Part shown: one piece after another, positions 23,335-30,644 of the stretch | Layout of the letters: each line of letters opens with the position of its first letter | How positions within the stretch are numbered: position 1 is the first letter of the stretch | Source of the DNA: a virus | Virus record (IMG/VR): IMGVR_UViG_3300046385_000134 | Span: 1 to 47,368 of that record | Length of the DNA stretch: 47,368 nt | Reading direction: 5' to 3' (one strand) | Notes under the pieces: model-generated | The model's input: only the letters and a program-made list of their open reading frames with translations | What the model was told of the DNA's origin: nothing | The model's database searches: none | Made by a program: the position numbers and the translations under genes

Positions 23335-23778
23335 ATGGACGAACTAATCGAACAAATGAAGGTTGTGCTTGCTGATACAGTAGCCTTCGGAATGAAAGCA
23401 CATCAGTACCACTGGAACGTAGAGGGCATTGACTTCTATGCTAATCACAAATTCTTTCAACTAATTTACGAAGAAGTAGATGGTTCTGTTGACGGTATCG
23501 GAGAGCAGATCCGTCAAATTGATGCATATGCACCGCTGAGCCCACAACGTATTGCTGAGTTGACGAATCTTGCAGACACACCACCATCACCTGAATTCAA
23601 AGTGATGGTTCGTAATCTGTACAACGACAACAATACTGTTCTTCGCACTCTGATGGAAGCATACCGCCTAGCTGAAAGATACAGTGAAATTGGCCTGTCC
23701 AACTTCCTCCAAGACCGTGTAACAGCTCACAAGCAACATCTGTATATGCTTCGCTCGACTCTGAAAGGTGATGAGTAA
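23335..23778 (+). CDS. Dps/ferritin-like DNA-protection protein
   Basis: A 147-residue four-helix-bundle protein. AHQYHWNVEGIDFYANHKFF gives the conserved His/Trp of the Dps ferroxidase entry, and EEVDGSVDGIGEQIRQIDAY matches the D-x3-E metal ligands (normally DxxAERIRxLG). The Dps fold is well supported. Ferroxidase activity is likely but one flanking residue (AER to GEQ) differs. Dps shells bind DNA and remove iron and peroxide. Its position among virion genes under late control is unusual. Confidence 0.85.
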   Translation: MDELIEQMKVVLADTVAFGMKAHQYHWNVEGIDFYANHKFFQLIYEEVDGSVDGIGEQIRQIDAYAPLSPQRIAELTNLADTPPSPEFKVMVRNLYNDNNTVLRTLMEAYRLAERYSEIGLSNFLQDRVTAHKQHLYMLRSTLKGDE

Positions 23779-24374
23779 TGTATAAATCACTAGAAAGCAT
23801 TATTCGTGGCCGCACACAGAGCGAGTCAACGTATAAAAGCTTCCGCTCAGCTCTGAGCTCTATCTACGAGAAGAAGATAGAAACACACTACCGCGATCAG
23901 ATCGTTGTTGGAGCATACAAAACATCCAACTTTGAAATGTGCCCAAAGGCACAGTTGTTGTTTAGTAAGTTGCCAGAAGACATTGATCGCGATGCTGCAG
24001 AAAAGGCTGCTGTATTTTTAGATCAATTGTTTGCTTTAGAAAAAAGCGTGATCGCTAGCGATAAAGCAACAGGTGAAGACATTAAGCAAGCAGAAGCATA
24101 CGCTGAAAAAGCAATGTTAATGGGTGCTGATGCTGATCTGACAAAGCAGCTTGGTTTCGTAAAGGACCACGTTGCTACTATTAAGAAACTCCACAAAGTG
24201 GAAGATCTCAATCCAAAGACATCGGTGTCCGATGAAGATATTAAAAAGAAGTTTACACGACCATCCCTTGCACAGACACCAGAACCAAAAGATATGGACA
24301 TTGATAATCAAAAGTTCCGTATTTCGCGCAATCTGAAGATGCAACGCAAATTAAAAATCATAGATAACGACTAA
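23778..24374 (+). CDS. Hypothetical helical protein of the virion module
   Basis: A 198-residue protein. The N-terminus MYKSLESIIRGRTQSESTYK is basic, the middle is strongly helical (AEKAAVFLDQLFALEKSVIA; AEAYAEKAMLMGADADLTKQ), and the end is basic (ISRNLKMQRKLKII). No family is recognised. The start shares a base with the Dps stop and the next gene follows by 11 bases with a GGAG site. It is probably a virion or internal protein by context. Confidence 0.7.
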   Translation: MYKSLESIIRGRTQSESTYKSFRSALSSIYEKKIETHYRDQIVVGAYKTSNFEMCPKAQLLFSKLPEDIDRDAAEKAAVFLDQLFALEKSVIASDKATGEDIKQAEAYAEKAMLMGADADLTKQLGFVKDHVATIKKLHKVEDLNPKTSVSDEDIKKKFTRPSLAQTPEPKDMDIDNQKFRISRNLKMQRKLKIIDND

Positions 24375-24385
24375 GGAGAAACTAA

Positions 24386-26107
24386 ATGATCAAAGATCTA
24401 CCAAAGGGCCTATTGAACGCTGTTGCAGCTATCAATCAGAAATCCCGCGAAGCTTACGTAGCTGAACAAGCTGAGAAGCAAAAAGTATACGAGTCCAAAC
24501 TGGCACAGAAGATGAAAGCACCTCAAAAAGTAGGTCTTTCTGAAGCTGAACACGTTTTACCAATGAGGGGTGGTGATGCACGCTATAGTGAAATGATGAA
24601 GCATGCAAACAGAATGGGTTATAATGTGCACCACAATGAACATCGAGGCGACGAAAGAAGTGGCAATAAAGGTAAAGCTGATATTACTGTTCACTATGAA
24701 CGTGGCGATCAGCGCGATACAGCTACACCAGCGTCAATTGAAATTCACAAAGGTAGCAAAGCTCATGGTGATAAAGCTCTTACTGCTATGGTTAAAGGTA
24801 AAGCCTCAGCTATGAGAGAAGCTGCTGAGGGCACCGCACCAAAGACAGACAAAGAAAAGCAACTAGCTGCTATGTCTGGCGACAAGACAAAGATCACCAA
24901 AGGTGATGTTTTGAAGGCGCGTGGCGTCAAAGAAGGCTGGGATGATATGCTCAAAGCTACTCGTGAAAAGTCTAAACCACAACCTAACGGCGGTAGCGGT
25001 AAAAAGCAAGGCTCTTCATACGGCGGTAGCAAGCAAAAAGACGAAAAAGAAGTTAAAGAAGATGTTGAGCAAATCGACGAACTGAGCAAGTCTACACTTG
25101 GCTCTTACGTTAAGAAGGCATCGACAGCAATGGCATCACAAAACGCTGTGGCTAGTCAATTCCGTAGTGCAGGCTCTGATGCACGCTTAAAAGCCATGAA
25201 TGCAAAGAGCGACGCAACGCAGGATAAACATGCCAGAGATGCAAGAGTGAATATGAGTATTGCTGACAGACACTATGCTGGTGTTGGTAAGAGACAAGCA
25301 AACATCGGCAAAGCTGTAGATCGTTTGACAAAAGAAGATATCGATGCGTCCGCAGCAGTTCTGCGCGCTTCTATTCAAGAAGGCGTACTGGGCACAATGA
25401 AGAAGTTGGCTAAGAAAGCTGTTAAGAAGGTCGGTGATACACTTGGTCACGGTAGCGATGAGGACTTGTTGAAAGATCTTCAAAAGAAGATGGGTAAGTC
25501 TAACCCACACGGCAAACGTAGCATGGCTTCGGAAGAAGTTGATCAAATCGATGAGAAATACACCGACAAGCAAAAAGCTTTAAAAGTTGGATATCAAGTA
25601 GGGCAAAACAGCCCATACGGAGACAAAAAACCAACTGCAAACAGAATATCTCATGACTTCAAAACAAGAACTGATAGCAACACTACTGTCCGTGGAAGCG
25701 GTCGCGCACATTCTGCAGCACACCTCCTTAGAACTGTAAAAGGACTAAAGTCCACTTATGATAAAGGAGTTACGGGTGGTGAATCTGCGCATAGAAAGGC
25801 CGTAGATGCTCATGTGAGCGGGATGATGAAGAAGCCAAGATTGGCTGGAAAACTGCCTGAGCATGTCGAGCAAGCAGCGGCTGATCAAATTGACGAGGCC
25901 TTGCGTACAATTTCTACACATGGCAAGGGCGAAGGTGCTCACCACGCTGTTGTAAAGCGTGATGCTGAGTGGAATGAATATCAAGTTCACTTCTACAAAG
26001 ATGGCAAGCACATGGGTGAAGGTCCAGTTAGCCACCACGATGACAAGAAGGACGCTCAGGACACTGCCGAGAGCGAAGTCAAACGCATGAATAAGAAAGC
26101 AGACTAA
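24386..26107 (+). CDS. Internal virion polyprotein candidate with repeated IDE sites
   Basis: A 573-residue, highly basic, low-complexity-linked protein. Three QIDE sites occur at residues 229-232, 387-390 and 501-504. IQE332-Gly and LSE53-Ala are also present; all fit the [I/L]xE cleavage rule of T4 prohead protease gp21. The first (VEQIDELSKSTLGSYVKKA) begins a domain ending near VDRLTKED (311-318). The last section (ALRTISTHGKGEGAHHAVVK to the end) is a compact alpha/beta domain. It has a GGAG ribosome-binding site and overlaps the next gene. Processing into several packaged proteins is an inference. Confidence 0.8.
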   Translation: MIKDLPKGLLNAVAAINQKSREAYVAEQAEKQKVYESKLAQKMKAPQKVGLSEAEHVLPMRGGDARYSEMMKHANRMGYNVHHNEHRGDERSGNKGKADITVHYERGDQRDTATPASIEIHKGSKAHGDKALTAMVKGKASAMREAAEGTAPKTDKEKQLAAMSGDKTKITKGDVLKARGVKEGWDDMLKATREKSKPQPNGGSGKKQGSSYGGSKQKDEKEVKEDVEQIDELSKSTLGSYVKKASTAMASQNAVASQFRSAGSDARLKAMNAKSDATQDKHARDARVNMSIADRHYAGVGKRQANIGKAVDRLTKEDIDASAAVLRASIQEGVLGTMKKLAKKAVKKVGDTLGHGSDEDLLKDLQKKMGKSNPHGKRSMASEEVDQIDEKYTDKQKALKVGYQVGQNSPYGDKKPTANRISHDFKTRTDSNTTVRGSGRAHSAAHLLRTVKGLKSTYDKGVTGGESAHRKAVDAHVSGMMKKPRLAGKLPEHVEQAAADQIDEALRTISTHGKGEGAHHAVVKRDAEWNEYQVHFYKDGKHMGEGPVSHHDDKKDAQDTAESEVKRMNKKAD

Positions 26108-26541
26108 TGAAAAAGTTTTCCACATTTATCAACGAAAACGTCGAGCAGATCGATGAGTTGACATCGGAATTGCTTGGTCGCTATAAGCAAAAGGCCAGCG
26201 CACAATCCTCTGCTTTGGACAAAGAAGGTTTTGCAACACGTGACCAGAAGAAGGCACGTGAATTGCTAGACAAGGCCCACAAACGCTACAAAGGTATCAT
26301 TAAAGCTACTGGTAAGCAGTTTGACAATGATATGAAGAAGGAAGAAGTTGTACTAGGCGAAGAGGCCAAACACAACGAAGTCCACGTGTCTGATGCGGGT
26401 GGTGGCAAGTACAAGGTACATGCGGTCGGTAAGAAGTTCTCTGGTGGTATTAAAGTCGGCGAACACCTAAACGATACACATCTTGATGATGTTTCTGAAA
26501 TGGGTGGCAAAATTAAAATGGTCAAATCCAAAAAGGACTAA
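26107..26541 (+). CDS. Probable packaged internal protein with capsid-targeting sequence
   Basis: Residues 1-10, MKKFSTFINE, closely resemble the T4 internal-protein capsid-targeting peptide (MKTYQEFIAE). They are followed at once by NVEQIDELTSELLGRYKQKA, another copy of the shared IDEL motif. VVLGEEAKH (about 81-89) may be a further LxE site before a C-terminal beta domain (GGGKYKVHAVGKKFSGGIKV). It is 144 residues long. Capsid packaging and cleavage after Glu10 and Glu17 are predicted from the motif alone. Confidence 0.8.
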   Translation: MKKFSTFINENVEQIDELTSELLGRYKQKASAQSSALDKEGFATRDQKKARELLDKAHKRYKGIIKATGKQFDNDMKKEEVVLGEEAKHNEVHVSDAGGGKYKVHAVGKKFSGGIKVGEHLNDTHLDDVSEMGGKIKMVKSKKD

Positions 26542-26543
26542 TC

Positions 26544-26759
26544 ATGCCCATCTTGAACATTGGTCAAATGGTCGTTAAAGGCGAGGAAAAGAAAGAAATT
26601 ACTCGCCAAATTAACAACGCGGCACGCGCAAAGACGGAGGTTATTGAAGGCCGTCTAGTGCCCCGCGAAGGTACAGCTTTATTTGTCAATGGTCAACGTC
26701 GTACTATTGGTAAGAAATCACAGTACCTTTTGGATATGCTGACTTTAGACGACAAATAA
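26544..26759 (+). CDS. Small hypothetical protein of the virion module
   Basis: A 71-residue basic protein, MPILNIGQMVVKGEEKKEIT, followed by a helical RQINNAARAKTEVIEG and strand-like GTALFVNGQRRTIGKKS. No family is recognised. It sits two bases after the internal-protein gene. The end overlaps an A/T-rich stretch with two AATAAATA boxes. Confidence 0.68.
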   Translation: MPILNIGQMVVKGEEKKEITRQINNAARAKTEVIEGRLVPREGTALFVNGQRRTIGKKSQYLLDMLTLDDK

Positions 26760-26767
26760 ATAAATAA
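26755..26767 (+). promoter_or_regulatory. Possible variant late promoter (AATAAATA)
   Basis: AAATAAATAAATAA contains two overlapping AATAAATA sequences, one base off the T4 late consensus, about 22-25 bases before the next ATG. Spacing and context suit a late promoter, but overlap with a stop codon and A/T-richness make chance likely. Confidence 0.3.
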
Positions 26768-26787
26768 CAAATCTTAGGAGAACTTAA

Positions 26788-27354
26788 ATGCCTTTATTCA
26801 AATCCGATGACCTTGCAAACAACGCGCCAAAGGGCAAAAGCGTTATTGCTGGCACTTCCGCACGTGGTAACGTTGTTTTTGCAAACACGACCAATGGTGC
26901 ATTCGTAAACAACACTGTTAAGGGTCTGTACGGTATTAGCGTTACAGAAGCTGGTGTTGCGCCTGGTAAAGTTACCCACGCTGGCTGGAACCTTGTAACC
27001 CAAGGTACAGGTCCAGTCGCTGGTCTGACAATTGTTGCTGGTGGTACTGACTACAAAAACACAGATGTTATCACTGTTTCAGGTGGCGCTGTTAACGCTT
27101 CTGCAACAATGGGTACTAACTCCACTGGTGGTATTACTTCTGTTGTTTTGGTATCTGGTGGCCGTGGCTTTATTAACACGACCGCAACTACTCTAGCAAT
27201 TGCCAACTCCACTGGCGGCGCAACGAGCGGTTCTACTGCTAACGTTACGTTCACTTTGGGTGGCCGTGCAAACCGTGTTCAATATGAAACACTGGTTGCA
27301 ATGGGCAGCGCGATGACTTCTAACGGTTCCGGTGCTATTCCTGGGATTAACTGA
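26788..27354 (+). CDS. Virion structural protein with inserted beta domain
   Basis: The N-terminal 75 residues (ending KVTHAGWNLVTQGTG) and the C-terminal GGRANRVQYETLVAMGS belong to a common small phage structural protein in which these two parts are normally adjacent (HAGWxLxxEGTGGRAGRVQxExLVAM). Here about 80 residues of Gly/Thr/Ser-rich beta repeat (LTIVAGGTDYKNTDVITVSG and LVSGGRGFINTTATTLAIAN) separate them. It has a strong ribosome-binding site (TTAGGAG). It is probably an abundant decoration or tail-associated protein. Confidence 0.78.
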   Translation: MPLFKSDDLANNAPKGKSVIAGTSARGNVVFANTTNGAFVNNTVKGLYGISVTEAGVAPGKVTHAGWNLVTQGTGPVAGLTIVAGGTDYKNTDVITVSGGAVNASATMGTNSTGGITSVVLVSGGRGFINTTATTLAIANSTGGATSGSTANVTFTLGGRANRVQYETLVAMGSAMTSNGSGAIPGIN

Positions 27355-27647
27355 TGGTTGACCGCGCACGGAAAATTTCTGAGCTAACGGCGACCACGAG
27401 TGTCGCTGGAAACGGTTTACTCGTTATTGTAGACAACTCCAGCAGCACTCCGGTCACAAAAAAGATAACAGTATCAAACCTGTTATCTAACAGCGCAAAC
27501 GTTAAAGCAACAGGAATAGTTACAGCATCAGCACCATCTACATCGTCGAGTAACGGTGCTGCTGGTGACGTGCGATACGATTCGAGCTTTGTTTACGTTT
27601 GTATTGCTACTAACACATGGAAGAGATCGCCTCTCGACACTTGGTAA
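27354..27647 (+). CDS. Small virion structural protein
   Basis: KISELTATTSVAGNGLLVIV then TKKITVSNLL and GDVRYDSSFVYVCIATNTWK form a familiar pair of segments of small phage structural proteins: a fibre-type N-terminal module and a YDSxYxYVCxxxNTWKR end. It is 97 residues long. It follows the previous gene with overlapping stop and start (TGATGG). Likely on the virion surface; exact place unknown. Confidence 0.78.
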   Translation: MVDRARKISELTATTSVAGNGLLVIVDNSSSTPVTKKITVSNLLSNSANVKATGIVTASAPSTSSSNGAAGDVRYDSSFVYVCIATNTWKRSPLDTW

Positions 27648-27648
27648 T

Positions 27649-28041
27649 ATGACAGATAAACTTGACGAGAGCAACTTTTTGTTGTACGCAGCTAGACATT
27701 ATGATAATCCACACTGTTACGACACCGAAGAATTTTATGATGATCTGAACCGCTTTAAATATTTGAAGCGGTTATTCAACAGGTATGAAGAAACAGGCGA
27801 ACTAAAAGAACGCTTGATTATCAACCATTTGACGGTAGTCTACAACATATATGGTGTTGAGCCTGCAACAAGAATGTTGTTCCTCAAGCTAAGAGGTCAA
27901 TATCAGTTGTTAAAGCCGTTCCTTGTTCTGATGGGATATATGCCTGAAACGATTACAGGTATTGGGCCAGAAGCCCAAACAATAATCAGCTCTGACATCC
28001 ACATGGATGAAAAGATAGTAGAAGTATTGAGACAAATATGA
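27649..28041 (+). CDS. Conserved phage protein (DUF7207-like)
   Basis: A 130-residue helical protein: KLDESNFLLYAARHYDNPHC, then EEFYDDLNRFKYLKRLFNRY, KERLIINHLTVVYNIYGVEP and LKPFLVLMGYMPETI. This is a highly conserved small protein of T4-like phages that I recall as a domain of unknown function (name from memory). The ATG two bases after the previous stop was chosen. It overlaps the next gene by ATGA. Confidence 0.82.
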   Translation: MTDKLDESNFLLYAARHYDNPHCYDTEEFYDDLNRFKYLKRLFNRYEETGELKERLIINHLTVVYNIYGVEPATRMLFLKLRGQYQLLKPFLVLMGYMPETITGIGPEAQTIISSDIHMDEKIVEVLRQI

Positions 28042-28268
28042 AAACATTCAAGCAATTTTTAGAATGTGCCGATATGTGCAGAGTGTGTGGTCAGACGCCA
28101 TGCAACTGTACACATATTGAGGAAGAGATTGCAGTTAATAATGCCGGAAGTGGGAACGTGCCAGGTATAGGGGTTGGACCCCAAGGTGAGCCTGGTGGTC
28201 GTAAAGCTATTATGAACAAGATGTTCAAGCGAAAGGCAGCTAATGTGGGTATTAAAGTTTCTACCTGA
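28038..28268 (+). CDS. Cys-rich small protein with capsid-targeting-like N-terminus
   Basis: Residues 1-9 (MKTFKQFLE) resemble the T4 capsid-targeting peptide. Next comes a four- or five-cysteine cluster (CADMCRVCGQTPCNC) that could bind zinc. The second half, NNAGSGNVPGIGVGPQGEPG, is a glycine-rich segment I recall from other T4-like phages, followed by a basic end (KMFKRKAANVG). It may be packaged in the head. The next gene overlaps it by 26 bases. Confidence 0.75.
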   Translation: MKTFKQFLECADMCRVCGQTPCNCTHIEEEIAVNNAGSGNVPGIGVGPQGEPGGRKAIMNKMFKRKAANVGIKVST

Positions 28269-28650
28269 TTGGATATTCTACGCAATATTAATTCTAGGAT
28301 TCGCTGGATTAGTTTTAAGTAAGTTCGTCCCTGTATATTACAGAACAGCAGTACAAGCCGCATCAGCGGCTTTCTTTGTTTTTGGAATTTATATGGCAGG
28401 TGCTATCTACGACAACAATGCATGGAAAGCCCGTGTAAACGAGTTAGAAAAGAAGGTTGCAGAGGCGCAAGCAGAATCCGCAAAAGAGAATACAAAGATC
28501 GTAGAGAAGGTAATCACTAAGCGTGAGTATTATCGCGAACGTGGAAACGATATTATCAACTACATTGATCGAGAAATTGTTAAGTATGACGCGTCATGCG
28601 AAATACCTAAGGAGTTCATTGAAGTACATAATAAGGCAGCAACGAAATGA
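28243..28650 (+). CDS. Inner-membrane spanin (Rz-like)
   Basis: A 135-residue protein with hydrophobic N-terminal segments (WIFYAILILGFAGLVLSKFV and AASAAFFVFGIYMAGAIYDN). A periplasmic coiled coil follows (ARVNELEKKVAEAQAESAKE and onward). The next gene encodes a lipoprotein starting inside its end, which is the usual Rz/Rz1 arrangement. Together they would fuse inner and outer membranes at the last lysis step. Having two membrane segments rather than one is a small departure from classic Rz. Confidence 0.75.
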   Translation: MWVLKFLPDWIFYAILILGFAGLVLSKFVPVYYRTAVQAASAAFFVFGIYMAGAIYDNNAWKARVNELEKKVAEAQAESAKENTKIVEKVITKREYYRERGNDIINYIDREIVKYDASCEIPKEFIEVHNKAATK

Positions 28651-28904
28651 AATACATTCTTCTTACATTGTTGTTGACAGGATGTACAACTGTTCCTGTC
28701 GTTGCTAAGTTTCCAGAAGCTCCTTCACAGCTCTTGGAAGCATGCCCTGAACTACAAAAACTAAACGACCAAGCAAAGCTGAGTGATATTTCCAAAACAG
28801 CTGTGCTTAATTATACCACATATTATCAATGCACTTCAAAGACAGAAGCATGGATTGATTGGTATCGAACACAAAAGAAAATATTTGAAGGTATAACCAA
28901 ATGA
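28647..28904 (+). CDS. Outer-membrane lipoprotein spanin (Rz1-like)
   Basis: MKYILLTLLLTGC is a short signal ending in an L-T-G-C lipobox, so Cys13 should be lipid-modified. The mature part is 73 residues with PEAPSQLLEACPELQKLNDQ and a helical end (TSKTEAWIDWYRTQKKIFEG). It overlaps the preceding coiled-coil gene by ATGA, typical of separated or overlapping spanin pairs. The protein is somewhat longer and less Pro-rich than lambda Rz1. Confidence 0.78.
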   Translation: MKYILLTLLLTGCTTVPVVAKFPEAPSQLLEACPELQKLNDQAKLSDISKTAVLNYTTYYQCTSKTEAWIDWYRTQKKIFEGITK

Positions 28905-29314
28905 AAACATTCAATCAATTTATCAACGAAGGTCTTTGGGACAATATTCATGCAAAACGTAAGCGTATTGCTAAAGGATCCGGTGAAAAGATGCGTGCCC
29001 CAGGATCAAAAGGAGCCCCGACAAAACAGAATTTTGTCGATGCACAGGAATCCGCTGCATGGACCCGAAAGGCTGGTAAGAATCCTGATGGAGGCTTGAA
29101 CAAAAAAGGGATCGCCTCTTACCGCAGAGAAAACCCAGGATCAAAACTGTCAATGGCTGTAACAACAAAGCCATCGAAACTTGATCCTGATTCAAAGGCA
29201 GCAAAACGTCGTGATAGTTTCTGCGCTCGAATGAGCGGAGTAGATGGTCCGATGAAAAAGCCAAACGGTGAGCCAACACGAAAGGCTCTTGCTCTAAGAA
29301 AATGGAATTGCTAA
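28901..29314 (+). CDS. Basic packaged protein candidate (DUF6321-like) with capsid-targeting sequence
   Basis: Residues 1-10, MKTFNQFINE, differ from the T4 peptide MKTYQEFIAE at only four positions and end in I-x-E followed by Gly, an ideal prohead protease site. The mature part (GLWDNIHAKRKRIAKGSGEK ... PMKKPNGEPTRKALALRKWN) is strongly basic and resembles a phage domain of unknown function (DUF6321, from memory). It lies between the spanins and the endolysin. DNA binding inside the capsid is a reasonable guess. Confidence 0.82.
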   Translation: MKTFNQFINEGLWDNIHAKRKRIAKGSGEKMRAPGSKGAPTKQNFVDAQESAAWTRKAGKNPDGGLNKKGIASYRRENPGSKLSMAVTTKPSKLDPDSKAAKRRDSFCARMSGVDGPMKKPNGEPTRKALALRKWNC

Positions 29315-29316
29315 AA

Positions 29317-29949
29317 ATGGAACTAACAAAAGAACAACTAAAACAATTACTTCCAAAAAATCCATACATCGATTACTGGCACAATGCTCTTTCGCAGCTA
29401 CTGCCAGAGTATGAGATCAACACTCCTCAACGTATTGCAGCATTCATCGCTCAGTGCTCTCACGAGTCTGGCGGGTTTACTGCACTAAAAGAGAATCTGA
29501 ATTACCGTGCTGTAACTTTGAGAAAAATCTTCCCAAAGTATTTTCCTACAGATGAGATTGCAAATCAATATGCTTCAATGCCTAATAAGCAAGCAGCAAT
29601 TGCAAACCGTGTGTACGCAAACCGTATGGGTAATGGGGATGAGGCTTCGGGCGATGGTTACAGATATTGTGGCCGTGGCTTGATCCAATTGACTGGTAAG
29701 GAAAACTATACATGGTTTGCTGCAAGTCTTGAAATCTCTGTTGAGGAAGCTGCTGAGTATCTTCAAACGTTTGAAGGTGCTGCTCAGTCAGCATGCTGGT
29801 TCTGGGAAACTAATAACCTGAACCAATGGGCCGATAAGGGTGATATTCTTACATTAACAAAGCGAATTAACGGTGGTACTATCGGGTTAGAGGATCGTAT
29901 TAAACATTATAAACACGCTTTGCATGTATTAGGAGTAGACCATGGCTGA
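29317..29949 (+). CDS. GH19-family endolysin
   Basis: A chitinase-like lysozyme that cuts the peptidoglycan glycan strand. AAFIAQCSHESGGFTALKEN contains the catalytic Glu region. YANRMGNGDEASGDGYRYCG followed by RGLIQLTGKENY is the GH19 signature, and LTKRINGGTIGLEDRIKHY the C-terminal conserved block. At about 210 residues with no signal peptide it needs a holin, and one is encoded next. An ATG 15 bases upstream is an alternative start; the chosen ATG has GGAA 9 bases before it. Confidence 0.9.
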   Translation: MELTKEQLKQLLPKNPYIDYWHNALSQLLPEYEINTPQRIAAFIAQCSHESGGFTALKENLNYRAVTLRKIFPKYFPTDEIANQYASMPNKQAAIANRVYANRMGNGDEASGDGYRYCGRGLIQLTGKENYTWFAASLEISVEEAAEYLQTFEGAAQSACWFWETNNLNQWADKGDILTLTKRINGGTIGLEDRIKHYKHALHVLGVDHG

Positions 29950-30424
29950 TGAAGTAAAACAAGAAGAAAAAGCACCGGAAGATTGGATGACCAAGAAGTG
30001 GCGTCCAATGATGGCAATGATGTATATGATCTGCTGTCTATTTGACTTTGCGCTATTCCCGATCATGTTCACTGTTGTTCAGTTCTGGGAAGTGCAAGCA
30101 GCAAATGATGCATTCCGTCAATGGGTACCAATCACACTGCAAGGTGGTGGTCTGTTCCACGTTGCAATGGGTGCTGTCCTTGGTGTATCTGCATATGGCC
30201 GTACACAGGAAAAGGTTGCTGGCGCTGCTGGTGGTCCTTCTTTGCCTGCTGGTCTACCGACACAAACAATTGCACCAACACCAGCTCCTGCGCCAGTGCA
30301 ATACAGTGCTCCAGCACCGCAAATTGAACCAACATATATACCTCAAACTATTAATCAACCACAGGTTGTAGTAGGATTTGGCGGTAAACCAGCGCCTGCC
30401 CCAGCACCGCAACCACTCCTATAA
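29942..30424 (+). CDS. Holin of the 3TM superfamily
   Basis: WMTKKWRPMMAMMYMICCLF, then DFALFPIMFTVVQFW and LQGGGLFHVAMGAVLGVSAY match the three-helix phage holin family (WRPxxA ... QGGGLYHIAMGAVLGxxAxGRT). A Pro/Ala/Gln-rich C-terminal tail of about 75 residues is added. Holins open the inner membrane so that endolysin reaches the wall. The gene overlaps the GH19 endolysin gene by 8 bases. Confidence 0.82.
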   Translation: MADEVKQEEKAPEDWMTKKWRPMMAMMYMICCLFDFALFPIMFTVVQFWEVQAANDAFRQWVPITLQGGGLFHVAMGAVLGVSAYGRTQEKVAGAAGGPSLPAGLPTQTIAPTPAPAPVQYSAPAPQIEPTYIPQTINQPQVVVGFGGKPAPAPAPQPLL

Positions 30425-30433
30425 GAGGATCCC

Positions 30434-30643
30434 ATGAAAACCTTCCTATACGCGCTATGCGTCTCCGCAGGTCTTCTTTTCTCTGCCGGCATTCATGCTG
30501 CAGAAACAAAAGAAGTATGCGTTGACAAGACCACGAAAGATGGTAAACCTGTCAAAGGTAAAGACGGCAAGACAGCCCAAACATGCAAGACAATTAAAGT
30601 GCATAAGAAGCTAGAAGGCACGGCGGTACCGGAGAAGAAGTAA
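30434..30643 (+). CDS. Small secreted Lys-rich protein
   Basis: Residues 1-22 (MKTFLYALCVSAGLLFSAGI, then HA) form a Sec signal peptide cleaved near HAA. The 47-residue mature part has two cysteines (EVCVDK and QTCKTI) and repeated GKDGK/DGKPVK segments. It sits in the lysis cassette between the holin and a coiled-coil membrane protein. No family recognised; it may assist lysis in the periplasm. Confidence 0.72.
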   Translation: MKTFLYALCVSAGLLFSAGIHAAETKEVCVDKTTKDGKPVKGKDGKTAQTCKTIKVHKKLEGTAVPEKK

Positions 30644-30644
30644 A

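Noticed and set aside
28674-28679. TTGACA in the outer-membrane spanin gene
   Set aside because: No TATAAT-like box at 16-18 bases and it lies inside a recognised gene encoding the lipobox.
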